Assembly (NCBI GenBank): GCA_037349105.1
Contig: JAYJMM010000037.1
Span: 3,038,001 to 3,102,000 of the forward strand
Length of the DNA: 64,000 bases
Reading direction: 5' to 3'
Origin: Limnomonas spitsbergensis
Lineage: Eukaryota; Chlorophyta; Chlorophyceae; Chlamydomonadales
The notes under the pieces were generated by a model, which worked only from the letters and a program-made list of their open reading frames with translations, searched no databases and was not told where the DNA came from. A program made the translations under genes and the position numbers. Positions 11,587 through 22,163 of this stretch are shown one piece after another (the stretch's first letter is position 1; each line of letters opens with the position of its first letter).

Positions 11587-12470
11587 CTAATTCCTCCTGG
11601 ACGCTAGGGCCCTAGCAGTAAGCATATCATAAGTTCTCCTCACGCTTGACATCTCCGTTTTTAAAGCAATGTTGGCATTCTTTTGTCTCACGCTAGGTGA
11701 GATGTTAGCCCTGAGTCGCAGCCCTTGGTTTATGCCAACACCAACACACTCCTTGTTGTTGGTGTGCCAGCATGGCACCCGCTATAGAAACTAGGCATGG
11801 TGGGCTGCTGCAGACCTGGGCTCAGTGGCGCAGAAACTAGGCGAGGTGGGCTGCCGCAGCCGTGGGCTCAGTGGTGGGAGCCCTAGGAACCCTTGGCCTG
11901 ACGAGTCAAGTTACGACTGCTCAGGCTTCGTCCATTGGCGCCAACACCTTTGTGACGCAGGGCTGCTGTAGGTCGGTTGCTGCCTCACACAGCCGCTGCA
12001 GATCCTCGAGCTCACCCAGCGCTTCTTTGCACCAGGTGCTTCTTTGAGTGCTTTGTCCGACCACATATTGCATATTGGCCGCCATGGCTGCCGCCATGAG
12101 TTGGCTGTCTTGTTCTGCTGCTGGTGCCACATCTGCATTATGGCAGCGGAGCACGTGATGCCACCGGCCTCGCTTTAACGATGTTCCTTACCCCCAGCTG
12201 GCTGCGGACGTGGGCAGCCTCGAAGTTGGACATAGTTGCTGAAGCAGGCTGGACTGCATCCTACTGTTGAGGTACTGCCTCGGCCGGGGTTGACCAGTGG
12301 CCCACACCACATCTCCATATTCGGCTGCGGGCGCCGCATACATAGCCGACAACCAGATTTGTGAAGGCAGATGGGCCTGAGGCGCACCTTGGCGGGCATG
12401 CGGCGTACATTGTGCAGCGCGGCAGCCTTAGTCACCTTTGTACGTAGCATGGCCTTCCTCATGATGCCGC
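11587..12470 (-). pseudogene. Family X gene, copy X1 (minus strand, degenerate)
   Basis: Read on the minus strand, the copy starts near 12462 with MRKAMLRTKVTKAAALHNV. It continues through a segment ending EALGELEDLQRLCEAATDLQQ (12154-11921) and closes with SSVRRTYDMLTARALASRRN and a stop at 11587. These pieces are in different frames, so the copy is broken. The same N-terminal, central and C-terminal segments recur in the same order at 21293-22058 and 32343-33158. The predicted product (about 270 aa) is Ala/Leu/Arg-rich with a helical central part. I recognise no known family. It may be a decayed host gene or a non-autonomous element's gene. Confidence 0.5.
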
Positions 12471-12489
12471 TCTCATTCTGAATGATGCA

Positions 12490-13245
12490 TGATCACTGAA
12501 TTTTTTGATAGGCTTTTGCATGGCCCTGTCTAAAACTGAGACCTCACCACATGCTCCCACATAGGCCTAATTGGAAGAGGACCATCTGTTTGACCTGCCC
12601 GCCCATGTTGAACAAGATTAAGCTAGCATTTAGAGCTAGGCAGCCAAATGGGGATCTTGAGTAGTTTCAAATGTTTCCTCAGCTAGGACGGCTGGTCTAT
12701 CTGTGTGTTGTACTGCAAGCACTGCTTTTTGATACCGGAACAAACGCTTAATGTTGACACACTGCCTGCATGCCATGAAGGGGATATGTTCGAGTGGCTA
12801 GGCTGCAATTATGAATTTCTTTCACCTTTCAGCCTCCAGCCTGACTGAGGCCTCATGCACGTGCAGCCTCACTGCTAGGGCATGCGTTCGATAGCCGGTC
12901 AAGGTTTAACCCAGAATGGGCAATGTCGGGTACGCCAGGCAGTATGTTTTTATCTGATGGCAAAGAAATGAACACTGGCTGTGGTGAGTGACTTTGATGA
13001 GCACCAGGATCAGCATGAACGGGACACGGTGGAGAATTATTGGAGACATGGTGCAAAGAAGGCATCCAGCTGATGCAAAGCCATGTTGTCCAAATAACCG
13101 AACTTCAACAATTCCGGTATACTGACAAGGCAGTTCATTTTGCATGTTTATTAATGAATTAAACTCGGGTTACCATTTACCTTCAAGGCATATTGTAAGA
13201 CATAATGAAGGCCCCTCTGGTCAGAGTTGTCTAGAGCAGTTGATT
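12490..13245. repeat. Unit spacer with two internal deletions relative to the other units
   Basis: 12500-12650 matches 22060-22180. At AGAGCTAGGCAGCC (about 12632-12645) it jumps to sequence matching 23520 onward, so the + strand family X copy present in the other units is missing. 12700-13070 matches 23580-23890 and 34680-34950. The whole WD40 part of the next gene is then missing. At 13209-13240 a GGCCCCTCTGGTCAGAGTTG scrap matches exon 3 of the BTB-WD40 gene (26081-26105) just before the BTB exon. Confidence 0.6.
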
Positions 13246-13272
13246 TAAACAGTTGATACTCGTTTCACTTAC

Positions 13273-13506
13273 TGACACGGTAGAGGATGCTGCATCAACC
13301 GCAGCTTGGCTAGCGTGCCTCTTCCGAGCTGGATCGTCGTGTTCCGACCTGGCTCCCGGCAGGAAACTCTCAAGAACTTCAGAGGCCAGCCCAAGAAGGC
13401 TTCGATGTGCCCTGACGGAGCGTCCATCGGAGAAGTTTAAATTGACGTCACCCCGAGATAGAGCCTCCTCAAGCGATTGCCGACTACGGTACTCATTATT
13501 GCACAT
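13273..13506 (-). pseudogene. Orphan BTB/POZ exon (copy A of the BTB-WD40 family)
   Basis: The exon encodes LEEALSRGDVNLNFSDGRS, then VRAHRSLLGLASEVLESFL, a typical N-terminal half of a BTB/POZ domain (D-V-x-L, then AHR-x-x-L). It ends at a good donor (GTAAGTGAAAC) like its paralogues. A 5-bp insertion (CGGTA on the + strand, about 13487-13492) puts the ancestral ATG at 13496 out of frame. An upstream ATG at 13506 could substitute. Exons 2, 4 and 5, including all WD40 blades, are absent, so this is a remnant. Confidence 0.75.
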
Positions 13507-13969
13507 ATTTAGTTATGCCAGTGAACCATGGAGTCCCTTCCTTCCTTTTCATGCGCAGATGAGCACACATTTCCGAATGGCAGAAAAACGTGACGGGAAT
13601 GAGGGTGTGATCCCCTGGTGTGAATCGTCAGTTGGGAAGAGGGGGCGAGCTTATAAGCGACCTTACAAAGCAAATTCCAACTTGTGCTGCTGAACCGGCG
13701 TAGATACTTCAGCGCAGAGAGCTTCAGCGTATGCAAATTATTTTTTGTGATGACACAATATCAGACTTGAGCTGAAAGCCTGAAACAGCTCTCCATTTGT
13801 TCGGTTTGTCTGTCAGGGATCTGGCTCTCCAGATCAAAGGCACCAATTAAACAAGCACTATTGTTCTGAAAGCACAGTACAGCTTCGCATCAGCCTACCT
13901 ACAATAGGAGGCGGTCGGCATCAAGAAAACGCGGTCGCCAAAAAGCCTGCATGAGCCTACATAAGCCTA

Positions 13970-14446
13970 CATGAGCAAGGTAGCACGATGTAGTCTTTGG
14001 AGCCATCATATCATATCATATCAGCAATATGATATGATATAGTAAATTCTGATATGTCTCCATGCATGGGCATGGTAAATCAGTAATGAGTTGGGAATAG
14101 GGCTCTTCTGCCGGTCATGCTACACCAGAATGGGCCTAGTTGTTGCAAGATTTTGCGACAAATAAGGCATTTATCATGGGAAATTTGGATGCATGGACGC
14201 ATGGTGACCCTTGGGCCGTAGGGATCAGTGGGAGCGCCTGCATGCTGCATGCTGCCATGTCAGTATGTATGTGAATGGGGTCAAGGGTCATGCACCCGCC
14301 AAATGCATGGGCACGTCCTTTTTCAATTCTGCAGATTTTAGGCTAAACTGTTTTTTCGACTGCAAAATATGATATGATCAGAACACCATATCATATCATA
14401 TTCATATCAGATCAGATCAGGTCCATATCGTGCTACCTTGTTCATG
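13970..14446. mobile_element. 477-bp foldback/MITE-like element with 20-bp terminal inverted repeats
   Basis: CATGAGCAAGGTAGCACGAT (13970-13989) is repeated inverted at 14427-14446 with one mismatch. Just inside, each end has an AT-rich hairpin. At 14008-14040 the hairpin has perfect 14-bp arms (ATATCATATCATAT) and a 5-nt spacer. At about 14366-14405 it has 12-bp arms. The element interrupts family Y exon sequence that is continuous at 27930-27970 and 54870-54900 (GCCTGCATGA followed by CCCCATGGTGG). No ORF is evident inside, so it would be non-autonomous. Target-site duplication is unclear. Confidence 0.65.
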
Positions 14447-14477
14447 AGTCCCATGGTGGATGCACCTGAAAGACAGG

Positions 14478-15171
14478 TGTAAAGTAGAGTGATGCGAGCA
14501 TTCTGGACGTGGATATGGCTAGGCCCCTTGAGCTTGATGTCCCTAAGGCCTGGCATGCCGTGGGGCTGCGCTGTGGCCTTCAGGGACAAACAATGTATGT
14601 ATTTATTCGTGATCTGTATTCTGTCACAAACGAGTTGCCCAGCAGCCACACAGATGTCATTTTTTGCCCCCTTTCTAGTTTCTTCTCTTCTCCCTTCTGA
14701 TCAGTGGGGCGCCCTCGCGGCAAAGCAGGGGGTGGGATTTGCTTGCTTTGTGGGGTTTTTGTTTTTGTTGTAGGCTTTGTTGAGGGCTGGTCTCTAGTGG
14801 AACTCAGGTGTCGGACTTGGTCTTCTTTGCCTTCCCGTCCTTTCCTTTTGTTCCTTTCCCCCCCTCTTCCTTTTATTTTCTTCTTTGTTCTTCTCCCTTC
14901 TGAACAGTTGGGCGCCCACGCGGCCGAGCTTTGAGCGGGCCCAGAGGTGTAACGTTATTGACAGATCTGTCCTGCACAACTACACAGGGTGGATGAACTG
15001 CTAGTGTGTATCAGCTGAAGGCGCTTTCCACTTCAAAGCACCGGTGTCTAAAAGTGTCGCCTCTCCTGCGCACACAGGTCCTGCCTGTCCATCACCGACT
15101 GTACCAGCACTGGAGACTTGTCCAGACATGCCATCCGGGACTTCCTCGAAGAGGCCTTCAAACTCCCCTGA
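14478..15171 (+). CDS. Family Y gene, copy Y1: two linked exons of an unrecognised gene
   Basis: The upstream exon ends at 14594 (GTATGT donor) and encodes a segment with LDVPKAWHAVGLRCGLQGQ. The next exon, 15078-15171, follows a CGCACACAG acceptor, is phase-compatible, and reads SCLSITDCTSTGDLSRHAI, then RDFLEEAFKLP and TGA. Five copies in the window (about 14.5, 28.0, 39.0, 41.4 and 55.0 kb) share the WHAVG exon and its following intron. Upstream coding sequence is broken by the inserted 477-bp element, so a complete gene is not visible. No known domain is recognised. The conserved reading frame in Y1 and Y2 despite DNA divergence is the only evidence for coding. Confidence 0.35.
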
Positions 15172-15639
15172 GAGGTCGTGTGCAGATTGGAACCGCATGA
15201 ACAGCCCCTAATTGAGAAACCATCATAAGACAGGTGAGTCAGCAGTGTTTATTTTACCGCACTTCAGCATGTAAATAATTGCCAATGGCCTTGGGGGACA
15301 GTTTGCCCTGTAACGTGTACCCTTCACCCTGTACCATGTTATGTAAATATCTAAGGTTCTAACCTCTTAAAACCCCCTAAATTCTTTCTGTAACTTCTTC
15401 TGTCCTGCCTGTCCTTTCAATGACACTTATGCTCTGCGATATTCGCTTTGTTTTGTGAATCAGCTCGTTATTGCACCCTTGCTCTTGGATGGATTCATTT
15501 CCTGGGCCTTCTTTGTGTCGTACATTTGCTCTCGGACCACTTCTTTGTCGCACCCTTGCTCTTGGACCTCCTGTCCATATCAGTGCCTGCTCTTTCTTTT
15601 TTGGAGACATAATCTGTATTGCACTTTGACCAACTTTTC

Positions 15640-16040
15640 AGTCCATCAATCTGAAAGACCAGCTCTGCCTCCTCCCTCACAGCCGCCCTCCTCTTCGATT
15701 AAGCCACTGCATGAAGTGAAAAATCTGCCTGGCTGCTACAGCCAGCTTTGACCTGCCCTGCTGGGCCCCCCACCTGTTTTTCTACCATTGCTGCGGGGCG
15801 GATGGGATTCACATTCAAATTTGACCTGTGTATTTTGTCTTCCCTTCTTTTACATACCTGCTGCTTGGGCCTCAGAGGCCGTATATCTATTTTCAGCCCT
15901 GAACTCGTCAAGCCCAGTTGTGGCCACTGGGCAGGTCATGTCAAGACTGTAAAAGGACTGGTTGATACCCAGTATTTGAGCATGCACTCCAAACTCGATC
16001 CCTGTCCTGGATCCTGAACCCCAAACCTGAACTCTTGCAG
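15640..16040. repeat. Unit block ii, copy 1 (dispersed non-coding repeat)
   Basis: A pyrimidine-rich lead (TTCAGTCCATCAATCTGAAAG) is followed by CCAGTTGTGGCCACTGGGC and AGGTCATGTCA. The same order recurs at about 19440-20040, 29090-30130 and 39980-40760. No consistent reading frame is shared between copies, so I treat it as repeat rather than gene. Confidence 0.55.
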
Positions 16041-16712
16041 GTCTTGCCTTCTGGACGTCACTCCTGAAGGAATGGGAGCGGTATGCCGCAGAATTATGCC
16101 AGGTTGAGCTTGATGAGGCTGTAGATTTTAGCGTTTTGTGTGACGTCAGGAAGGGAGGCATGAAGCCATGGACATATTGTTTTGACGTTGGGCTCATTTG
16201 CAAACAGCTGTGATCATTACGCAAGACAGGTATTGATATTAAGGCTTTGGGGCTTAATGTTTTACAGGAGAACATATGTGTTGCCAGCAGCACAGGCCAT
16301 GAAAGGCACTCCTGCCAACATTATTATATTATTCCAATACCAGTACACGGTCCAAAACACTGTTTCCTAACATTTGAGGCCGATCTAGGTCCCTTCCATG
16401 ACCTGCAGTGTCTAATCAGGTAGAATAAAATGCGACCCGCAAAGCTTAAAATAAACAAATGTTAAGCGTTGTATTGAAATGCACCATCCAGCTCCTGCTG
16501 TGAGATCCTGTCTTCACTCTTATTTGAATTCCTGGTGAATATTCAAGGTCCCTTCCCCTTGCATTGGGATCCTGACGTCATATGCTTTTATTTGAATACA
16601 CACTCTCAAATGCCCCCCCCGCCCCCTATGAACACTGACATTAGCCCCATCCCCATCCCCCCCCCTACACGCACACACTCTCATTCTCTCACACTGCAGG
16701 TATGGTGAATAG

Positions 16713-16958
16713 ATGCACGCTGTCAGCCTCAAATGTGTCCCAGCAGCTTTCCAGGCAGACTGCGGGCATTTGAGGCAAGGCTTGGTCAGACCTGCCAGGT
16801 GTGTGACATGTGTCAGCCTATGCTGCAGCCTGGTAGAAGTGGTCAATGAAAGGAGGGACCACGATGTTGTTCATCTTAATTACCCGCCAGAGCTTCGCAA
16901 GCGATGGTCCACAGGATGGTACCTTCATTTTCTCTGGAATCTGAATGGATGGCACTGA
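16713..16958 (+). CDS. Family Z exon-like ORF, copy Z1 (Cys/His-rich)
   Basis: This open frame encodes HAVSLKC...ADCGHLRQGL, then CVTC and LVEVVNERRDHDVVHL. A second copy at 42231-42446 keeps the same frame and residues (SLKYAC, ADCRHLRQ, VTC, VVVNERRDHNAVHL) although the DNA has diverged. That indicates past purifying selection. An AC-rich stretch and a CTGCAG or CTGTAG acceptor precede both. Spaced Cys residues hint at metal binding, but no known zinc-finger spacing is met. Confidence 0.35.
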   Translation: MHAVSLKCVPAAFQADCGHLRQGLVRPARCVTCVSLCCSLVEVVNERRDHDVVHLNYPPELRKRWSTGWYLHFLWNLNGWH

Positions 16959-17265
16959 TGCACCAACCCCTGGCAAACCTATTATGGTAAGTGTAGCTGA
17001 AGCACCCTAAATTAACATAGAACCATGCGAGTGTGCCTACACTGCCATGTGGCTACATTGTGTGGTCTTTATCACACACTGATGTCCTTGTATGGCTCCA
17101 TTGTTTTATGGGTTTTCAAAAAGTGGCTCAAGGGCTGAGGGTCCAGCCTGTCACTGGATGGCTCATAGCAGATCACCAAGCCTTATATAGTTATATGTCA
17201 ATATGCGTGTCAACGCTTTTTCATGGCTTGGCTTCAGTTCAGTTGCATTTACTCATGTTATGTGA

Positions 17266-17303
17266 TCCGATGTCCTATGCACAGCTAGCCATGCCGTTTG
17301 CGC
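17266..17303. repeat. Single-copy locus of the 37-bp minisatellite
   Basis: GATGTCCTATGCACAGCTAGCCATGCCG is one unit of the array expanded at 20630-20908 and 30161-31347. All three loci are followed by the same flank (TTAGGCC...CAATCAGGCCT, then GGCGGC and GGTGGACT), so they are paralogous sites. Confidence 0.7.
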
Positions 17304-17337
17304 CGCGAGCACTAGATCGTTCGAGGTTAGGCCCCAA

Positions 17338-17357
17338 TCAATCAATCAATCAATCAG
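17338..17357. repeat. AATC tetranucleotide microsatellite
   Basis: About five tandem copies of AATC lie in the flank of the single-unit 37-bp locus. The paralogue at about 31388 has one copy. Confidence 0.8.
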
Positions 17358-17589
17358 GCCTCTGGGAAATTGGCGGCCGCAGGACGGCCTGGTGGACTTG
17401 TAGCCATAAACAGCGTCACTTACCGTATTCATATCCCAAATCTTATGGACTGCTGCAAATCTTGCCCTAGCCTGAAATCACAGATTCATCCATATCCCGA
17501 AATGAGCTTGAGGAGCATCGTATCCAAACTTGCTGTACAGGATGGTGCAGATGCTGGCTGAGTGGACGGTAATTATAACTAAAAAACAG

Positions 17590-19430
17590 ATTTCACAACC
17601 ATGTCAAGGCTTTTCAGATCCGGATCTGCCACTGATTTGAAGATAAGCGAGGAATTATACGACCTGATCGAAATCAGGTCGAAATCCAGTTGATACTCTG
17701 TTCCGATAGCACCGTTTTTTCGACTCTCAGTCGACTGATTTTCACCAGCAAATTCGCGGTGCTTTCGAATTCGGATTATTCTCTTCTTATTGGAGTGCTA
17801 GGAGCCTTTTACAAGGGATTACCTGCTGTCCAGGAGCGAGAAGCTGCCTGGCAAACAGCTTAACCTCAATCTAATCCTCGGGCTACTGCACTAACCTTTG
17901 GATAATTCTTCTCTTATGGTTGACAGCAGTACGAAGTAACAAGATCCTGTTGGGGTCTTTTTCTCTGATGGCGACTGTTGGGCGACTGGTAGGCGGCCTT
18001 GACGAAATTGGGGACGAGGCAGACCGTAGTTCTAGTGGGTGCTGAGTCGATAGTTCATTGTTGATGAGAATCGACTGCTGGAGCAGTATATCGACTTGAT
18101 GCCAGGAAAAGGCTGGATTGAAAGCTCACAGTCACGACTTATAAGCGAAGCTAAGTGGAAGATAGTGCTTCAGGTGGGTGGAGGTGCGATCAGTTGAAGA
18201 GTGTAAGATAAGTAGAGGCGTCCTGGACTTATTAAGTCCCAAAGGCTCCAGGCAGTCACACAGTCTCTGGCCTCGATAAGAGGCAATATATCACAAGTGG
18301 AGATTAGTCCCAGAACAGATAAACAAGATAGGGTGATTCAACTTCGGTGCATACTTGAGTAAGAAGAGAAGAATTCCTGGAACGATCCAGGCATTCACTA
18401 AGTACCACAAACACTACTACTAAAACCCCCTGTTTTGGTAAGCAGAAAACCTACCAGTTTCAAGGCAAACGCATCATTTGGACAAGGCCCCTAAAATGAT
18501 TATGGTAGGTGAATTGGTAAGGCTTTTGGTAGGTTCAATCGACCGAAAACGCGACATCTACCGATTTGCATTCTGGTAGGTTTAAATTTCGGTAGGCCTA
18601 GAACCTACCGAAATAGCTACTCCTTGGCTACCATTTTTGCCTGGGTTGGCCTACCGATTGCACTACTGTCGCTACCATATTTACCTACCAGTTTTCATCA
18701 TTTGGTTGACCATTTGCTGCTTAGATTGGCCTACCGATTCCTCTGCTGCCGCTACCATATTTACCTACCAATTAGCATAATTTGGTCCATCAGGCGTTGC
18801 CCAGAATAGGCCGATTGCGCTCCTTTTGGTACCAATTGGGAGCGGCTTGCTGTACCCCTTTGTGCGGGTGGGGCTGACTAATGATGTGCTGGCTATTTCA
18901 ATAAACTGGTTTGCTCATCGCTTGCTGGAGGAAACAATTTGCAAAGAAACAATTGCCTGGAGAATAATTAAATCAATATTTTACAGCCATGAAATCTTTA
19001 CCGGTGGAATATATTAAATCAATATTTTACGGCCAGGAGATCTATACCGGTAGAATAATTAAATCAATATTTGACAGTCATGAAATCTATACGGGAAGAA
19101 TAATTCAAACAATATTTGACGGCAATGAAATTTATACCAGTAGAATAATTAGATCAATATCTACGGCCACGAGATATATGCGGGTAGAATAATTAAACCA
19201 GTATTTGACATTTGGTCTTCGAGGTCCTCAAGTGTTCAATCCTCCTGTCATCAACTACTCATTCAAGAAAGTGCTCCATAATAATGTCAGGATATAAAAC
19301 AGAATGCTTGCTCGCAAGCAAGGAAATGTATAGCAAAGGAAACTAATACATCATAAGTAAGTAATAAACCATCAGGATCCGAAATTAAAAAGAATGTACA
19401 AGCCACCCATTCGTGCGGTGCACCCATACG
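17590..19430. other. Unit-junction segment with no match to other units and several small inverted and direct repeats
   Basis: This 1.8-kb stretch separates the end of one unit from a partial re-start of block ii. It contains a hairpin at 17660-17681 (CGACCTGA, 6-nt loop, TCAGGTCG). It also has a perfect 11-bp inverted repeat at 18586-18614 (ATTTCGGTAGG, 7-nt spacer, CCTACCGAAAT). A roughly 80-bp direct duplication lies at about 18645-18790 and shares GGCCTACCGATT and GCTACCATATTTACCTACCA. No gene is recognised. It may be a foreign insertion or a recombination filler. Confidence 0.5.
18957..19203. repeat. AT-rich 45-bp tandem repeat (about 5.5 copies)
   Basis: The unit GAATAATTAAATCAATATTT continues as ...GAAATCTATACCGGTA and repeats every 45 bp with substitutions. 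Because 45 is a multiple of three, a 15-residue peptide (RIIKSIFDSHEIYTG) repeats in the + frame for 67 codons. No flanking coding evidence supports translation. Confidence 0.75.
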
Positions 19431-19439
19431 TCGTGACAC

Positions 19440-20040
19440 TGCCTAGGGGACGGGCGGGTTTAAGATTATAATTTCAATTTTCGAGAGTTGTGTATTGGAT
19501 CTGTGGGTACAACGACCATCACCAGAGATCTCTTAGTATCTGGCCATAGATTTTGGCAACGCCATGGCCCTGAGACCTAACCTCCTTGACCGAGCCTGTG
19601 TATTTAGTCTCCCCTCGCATTTACATACATACCCGCTGCTTGGGCCCCAGAGGCCGCTGATCCATTTTCAGCGCTAAACTCGTGGAGGCCAGTTGTGGCC
19701 ACTGGGCAGGTCATGTCAGGACTGTAAAAGGGCTGATTGATCCCCGGTATGGCAGTATTTGAACATGCACCCTGAACTTAAACCCTGCCCTGAATCCTGA
19801 CGCCCAAACCTCAACTCTGGCAGGTCCTGCCCCCATGGACGAGATTCCAGAGGCCACGGAGGCAGAATGCTACTTATGGATGCCAGGGTGAGCTCGCTTG
19901 ATGCGGCGGTGGATTTTGCTTTAAGTGTGATGACATCAGGAAGGGGGGCGCAAACACGATGTTTAACGTTGGGGCCCATTTGCAAAGATCTGTGATCCAG
20001 GTAGCGCTTGTGCAATCAAGACAAGAGAGGTATTTTAATA
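19440..20040. repeat. Unit block ii, copy 2
   Basis: The sequence matches 29275-30130 (GGGTTTAAGATT, GAGAGTTGTGTAT, ATCTCTT, GAGACCT, GAGCCTGTG, CCAGTTGTGGCCACTGGGC). Compared with 29781-29795 it lacks a TACCG micro-insertion after GCCTGTG. Confidence 0.6.
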
Positions 20041-20629
20041 TTTAACGATAAGGCTCTTATAATTTGAAGCATTAGATCTTCATAGTATATAAGTCGCTGA
20101 CAGGAAAGTGTGGATGCCTGGGCTTTGTGTTATTAGGCGGGCGGGTATGGTGCCATCAGCACAAGCCGTGACAGACACTCATAAAAGTAGAAACATAATG
20201 CATGGTTCAAAACCGGTACACAGTCCAATCAGACATCCAATGCACATTTCTCTTCCTCCTGCTGATGCGGATCTAGGTCCCTTAAAAGACCAGCAGTGTC
20301 TGCACAGGCAGAATATAAGCGGCCCATACCGATTGAAACAAATGTTGACTCTGATATTGCAATATACCAAGAAACCCTGGTAGCCGTATTCCGGGTTATA
20401 GCTGACTTGTAGCTGAGGCACCCATAACGAACACTGAACCCTGCCATGTAGCCACATTGTGTTGTATTCATTATGCTATGATGTCCTTCTCTGGCTCTTT
20501 TGGTGGGAGATTTAAAAAAGAAACAAAAGGGGCTGAGAGTCGAGTCTCATCTACACCTTGTATATGTGGTAACATTTTTTTTTTCGAGGCTAGGTTTCAG
20601 TTCAGTTGAATTTACTGCTGTCCATCCAT

Positions 20630-20908
20630 CGGATGTCCCATGCACAGCCAGCCATGCAGCTTTGGCCGGATGTCCCATGCATAGCCAGCCATGCTACTTG
20701 GGACGGATGTCCCATGCACATGTTGGCTGGGCCGGATGTCCCATGCACAGCCAGCCATGCTGCTTGGGCCGGATGTCTCATGCACAGCAGCCAGCCATGC
20801 TGTTTGGGCCGGATGTCCCATGCACAGCTAGCACAGCCAGCCATGCAGGTTTGGCCGGATGTCCCATGCACAGCCAGCCATGCTACTTGGGCCGGATGTC
20901 CCATGCAG
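20630..20908. repeat. 37-bp minisatellite, about 7.5 units
   Basis: The unit is GGATGTCCCATGCACAGCCA, then GCCATGCTGCTTGGGCC. Since 37 is not a multiple of three, the same peptide cycles through all three frames, which explains overlapping ORFs on both strands here. Confidence 0.9.
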
Positions 20909-21292
20909 AGGGACGACCTGATGGACTCGTAGCCATAAATATGATCACTTATTCACACTTCGTAATTTCTCGCATGCTGCAATTCTGGCCCTAGCTTGGA
21001 ATTACAGATTCATCCATATCTCATGGGAATCGGCTTGAGGAGTATCGGATCCATGCTTGATGTACACAGTGGTGCACATGCTGGCTGGGAGGGGGGGCAA
21101 TGGTGACTAAAAGTGCGGATTGCACAACCAACATGTCCATGCGATTGCAGTGTCCCATGTGCCCTTATCAGTCAGCAACTGCTTCATAGTACAAAAGCTA
21201 GAGCACTATGCCCAGCATTCCTGCCCCGGTACAACTGCTGAAGGACTGTGGCTGCGAATGGGTATGTGTGCCCATTGCCCAACCCTGCTCCC

Positions 21293-22058
21293 CTAGTTCC
21301 TCCTGGACACTAGGGCCCTGAAAGTAAGCATGTGATACGTTCTCCTCGAGCTTGACATCTCCGTTTTACAAGCGATGTTGGCAGTCGATTGTCTTATGCC
21401 GTTCAATGTTGCGCGGTCCTCTAGTGTCGGCGGACCTGTTGGCGCCGAGTCGTAGCCCTTTGTTTGTTCCCACATCAACGTCAAGTTGCGCCTGCTCTTT
21501 GTCTATGTCCACTAGCGCCATCACCTTTGTGACGCAGGGCTGCTGAAGTTCAGTTGCTGTCTGACACAACCGCTGCAGGTCCTCGAGGGCACCCAGCGCT
21601 TCACCGCACCAGGTGCGCCTTTTCAGTACTTTGCCTGACCGTGAGTTGCATGGCAGCCGCCATGAGTGTGCTGCCTTGCTGTGCTGCTTGTGCCACAGCT
21701 GCATTATGGCAGCGGAGCACGTGATGCCAACTGCTGTAACAATTTTTAATACCCCCGGCTGGCTGCGGACGTGGGCAGCCTCTAAGTTGGACAAATTTGC
21801 TGAAGCAGGCTGGAGTGCATCATCCTGTTGCAATACAGCCTCGGTCGGGGGTGACCAGTGTCCCACACCACATCTTCTTATTCGGCTACGGGTGCCGCGT
21901 ATATAGCCGCCAAGGCAGATGAGCCCGAGGCACACCTTGGCGGCCATGGGGCGTATACTGCACAGCGCGGCAGCCATAGGCATCGTTGTACGTAACATGA
22001 CCTTCCCCATGATGCCGCTTTCATGCTGGTAATTGAATTCTTGGGCAGGCTTTTGCAT
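21293..22058 (-). pseudogene. Family X gene, copy X2 (minus strand)
   Basis: A 230-codon open frame (22058-21366) is the longest of the minus copies. It contains IMGKVMLRTTMPMAAALCS, a TRSRIRRCGVGHWSP segment and EALGALEDLQRLCQTATEL. The conserved C-terminal tail (SSSRRTYHMLTFRALVSRRN and stop at 21293) lies in another frame, so a frameshift separates the last fifth. The central helix-forming segment aligns with the + strand copies at 22500-22640 and 43200-43340. Function is unknown. Confidence 0.5.
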
Positions 22059-22163
22059 GGCCTGCTAAAAAACTGAAACCTCATCACATGCTCCCACATT
22101 GTGTAGGCCTATAAGGAGGAGGACCATCTGAGGCTGACCTGCCCGCCCATACTGAACACAATT

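Noticed and set aside
15850..16293. A 147-codon minus ORF in block ii
   Set aside because: Paralogous block ii copies do not preserve this frame, so it is likely a chance ORF.
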